From: CAZSDU01 sp964429135
Lineage (GTDB): Bacteria > Bacteroidota > Bacteroidia > Bacteroidales > FEN-979
Direction of reading: 5' to 3'
DNA length: 64,000 bases
Assembly (NCBI GenBank): GCA_964429135.1
Contig: CAYSAU010000008.1
Location: forward strand, 62,001-126,000
Shown: in pieces, positions 62,638 through 64,000 of the stretch
Layout: each line of letters opens with the position of its first letter
Numbering within the stretch: position 1 is the stretch's first letter
Made by a program: the position numbers and the translations under genes
Notes under the pieces: generated by a model
Told to the model about the DNA's origin: nothing
Seen by the model: only the letters and a program-made list of their open reading frames with translations
Database searches by the model: none

Positions 62638-64000
62638 TTAGAAAACTCCCCTGGCCGAAAATAGAACTGCTGTTTTTCACATTCATTACACTGGCGAACC
62701 TCATCCCCTTTGTTTCAACAAAATTTTTTCCCAGCCTCGACGGCGCCTCCCACTTGAGCAATGCAAACATCATTAACCAGCTTTTGGTTTTTCAGAATGA
62801 CTTGTTCCGTCAGTTTTTTCAGATCAATCCGGAACCTGTACCAAACTGGACTTCTCACTTGTTACTTTCATTGTTTGGATTGATCTTCCCGGCCTTCCTG
62901 GCGGAAAAGATTATTGTTATATCACTCCTTCTCGGCCTTCCATTTGCTTTTCGATCCTTGATGAAGTCACTGGTTCCAGAGAACATAAGCCTTAGCTACC
63001 TTGTCTTCCCATTCACCCACTCCATGTTCCTGTTTTTCGGTTTTTTTAATTTTTGTATCGGGATTGTTTTTTTCATGATCACCCTGCGTTACTGGTTGGT
63101 CAGGCATGGGATTATCAAAGGTCTTAAGGAAATGTTCATCTTGTTTTTCTTCATCCTAATCACTTATTTCTCCCATATTCTTGTCTTCGGCGTGCTGCTG
63201 ATCGTCATTGCCGTTCATATTATGGCCGATACTCTTCCTGGCATATTCCGAAACACAATGGAAAGGAAAAAGCTTTTCCGTGATTTTTTCCGTAAAACGG
63301 GCATCATTACAATGGTTTCTGCCATTCCCCTTTTCCTCTTTGTTTACTTTTTTATGTCAAGACCAGGAATCAGGGAAATATCCTTTCTGACGAAATCACA
63401 ACTCCTTGAATTTTTGTACAGGATACGTCCCCTAATTTCTTTTAATCCTGAGAAAGAAGGAATTTTTACGATTATTTTTTTTGGACTTCTGGTTTTTCTC
63501 ATTCTTACCGGCATTCTGATCATTGCTTACCGTTTTTTCAGTTTGAAAAACAGAAAAGTTAACCCAAATTCAGAATGGCTTATCCCATCTATTTTCATCC
63601 TTGTTGTATTGTATTTTTTCCTTCCTGATGCATACGGAACTGCAAGCTATACCAATCTCCGTTTGGGATTTATCTTGTTCCTGCTAACCATACTCTGGAT
63701 TTCGACCTTTCCGCTTCCCCGTTGGATGGGTATAATGGCAGCAGCTACAGCCATAGCAGTCAATGTCATGATGATTGAGTTCAATAAACCGCTCATCCGT
63801 GAATTCGGGAAGATGGCTGAGGACTGCAACAAAGCATCCCAGCATATCGCGCCAAACAGCCTTGTTTTACCCATTTATCTGATGGACAACTGGTTTACTG
63901 GACATTTTGTGGATTACATGGCGGTCGATAAACCAATCCTGATGGTGTACAACTATGAATGTGAAACCGGTTATTTCCCTGTAATATGGAATACATCCAC
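62634..64000 (+). CDS. Polytopic membrane protein, GT-C-like, 3' end outside window
   Basis: The ATG at 62634 overlaps the TPR gene stop, and the frame stays open for more than 450 codons to the window edge. The product has many membrane segments (about ten in the visible part). After the first segment comes KFFPSLDGASHLSNANII, where an acidic residue and a His in a loop recall the catalytic loop of GT-C glycosyltransferases; the remaining loops are short and basic. A role in transferring sugars to a lipid or protein is possible but inferred. It is the third gene of the barrel-TPR-membrane operon. Confidence 0.75.
   Translation, partial: MIRKLPWPKIELLFFTFITLANLIPFVSTKFFPSLDGASHLSNANIINQLLVFQNDLFRQFFQINPEPVPNWTSHLLLSLFGLIFPAFLAEKIIVISLLLGLPFAFRSLMKSLVPENISLSYLVFPFTHSMFLFFGFFNFCIGIVFFMITLRYWLVRHGIIKGLKEMFILFFFILITYFSHILVFGVLLIVIAVHIMADTLPGIFRNTMERKKLFRDFFRKTGIITMVSAIPLFLFVYFFMSRPGIREISFLTKSQLLEFLYRIRPLISFNPEKEGIFTIIFFGLLVFLILTGILIIAYRFFSLKNRKVNPNSEWLIPSIFILVVLYFFLPDAYGTASYTNLRLGFILFLLTILWISTFPLPRWMGIMAAATAIAVNVMMIEFNKPLIREFGKMAEDCNKASQHIAPNSLVLPIYLMDNWFTGHFVDYMAVDKPILMVYNYECETGYFPVIWNTS

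Overview
The window looks like a chromosome segment from an anaerobic or facultative member of the Bacteroidota, probably Bacteroidales or a relative. The evidence is a SusC/SusD pair, several proteins with type IX secretion (T9SS) C-terminal sorting domains (YPNP motif followed by a beta-rich tail), Bacteroidota-typical families (DUF1573, DUF4293, DUF3078, LruC, a Rho with a long N-terminal insert), and promoters of the TTG-N19-22-TAnnTTTG kind used by the primary sigma factor of this phylum. An ADP-forming acyl-CoA synthetase at the left edge suggests fermentative energy metabolism. No insertion sequence, prophage, CRISPR array or rRNA operon was seen; one tRNA gene, tRNA-Arg(TCT), is present.

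Left part (1-23.2 kb) is mostly housekeeping. On the minus strand lie the partial acyl-CoA synthetase, a DUF1295 membrane protein, a fused DhaL-DegV protein (fatty-acid-kinase-like) and a lipoprotein. Then come a DUF1573 protein with an aminotransferase, a NamZ-like muramidase, a LolC/E-type permease, a minus-strand operon of APS reductase (cysH), an ODP-type diiron metallo-beta-lactamase protein and a hybrid histidine kinase, an Mpl-like Mur ligase, rho, a DUF4293 protein, a YfcE-like phosphoesterase, the tRNA with a 50-residue Pmp3-family gene behind it, a secreted papain-like cysteine protease with an unknown secreted partner, a LamG/LruC lipoprotein, mscL and a DUF3078 outer-membrane protein.

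The middle (23.2-51.9 kb) is a starch/maltodextrin locus. It holds a sensor hybrid kinase divergent to glgB, two T9SS-exported proteins built of repeated starch-binding-like modules, a peptidase E, two sugar-type MFS transporters, a lipoprotein that resembles prolyl oligopeptidase but has lost its catalytic serine, malQ, four extracytoplasmic GH13 enzymes (periplasmic or surface, one of them a T9SS cargo), and susD/susC on the opposite strand. A reasonable reading is surface capture and cutting of starch by T9SS cargo and SusCD, periplasmic trimming by the GH13 enzymes, import by the MFS carriers and cytoplasmic handling by MalQ and GlgB. No obvious SusR or other DNA-binding regulator lies in the locus.

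The right part (51.9-64 kb) has an unknown secreted protein on the minus strand, a tripartite RND efflux operon (lipoprotein adaptor, HAE1-type pump, outer-membrane channel) with short AAATCGT repeats between its genes, and then a tightly overlapping trio of a beta-barrel protein, a TPR protein and a polytopic membrane protein that runs off the right edge.

The most interesting items are the degenerate S9-family lipoprotein inside the starch operon, the replacement of SusE/F by T9SS multi-module proteins, the cysH-ODP-hybrid kinase operon with a pseudo-receiver domain, the fused DhaL-DegV protein, and the beta-barrel/TPR/membrane trio.
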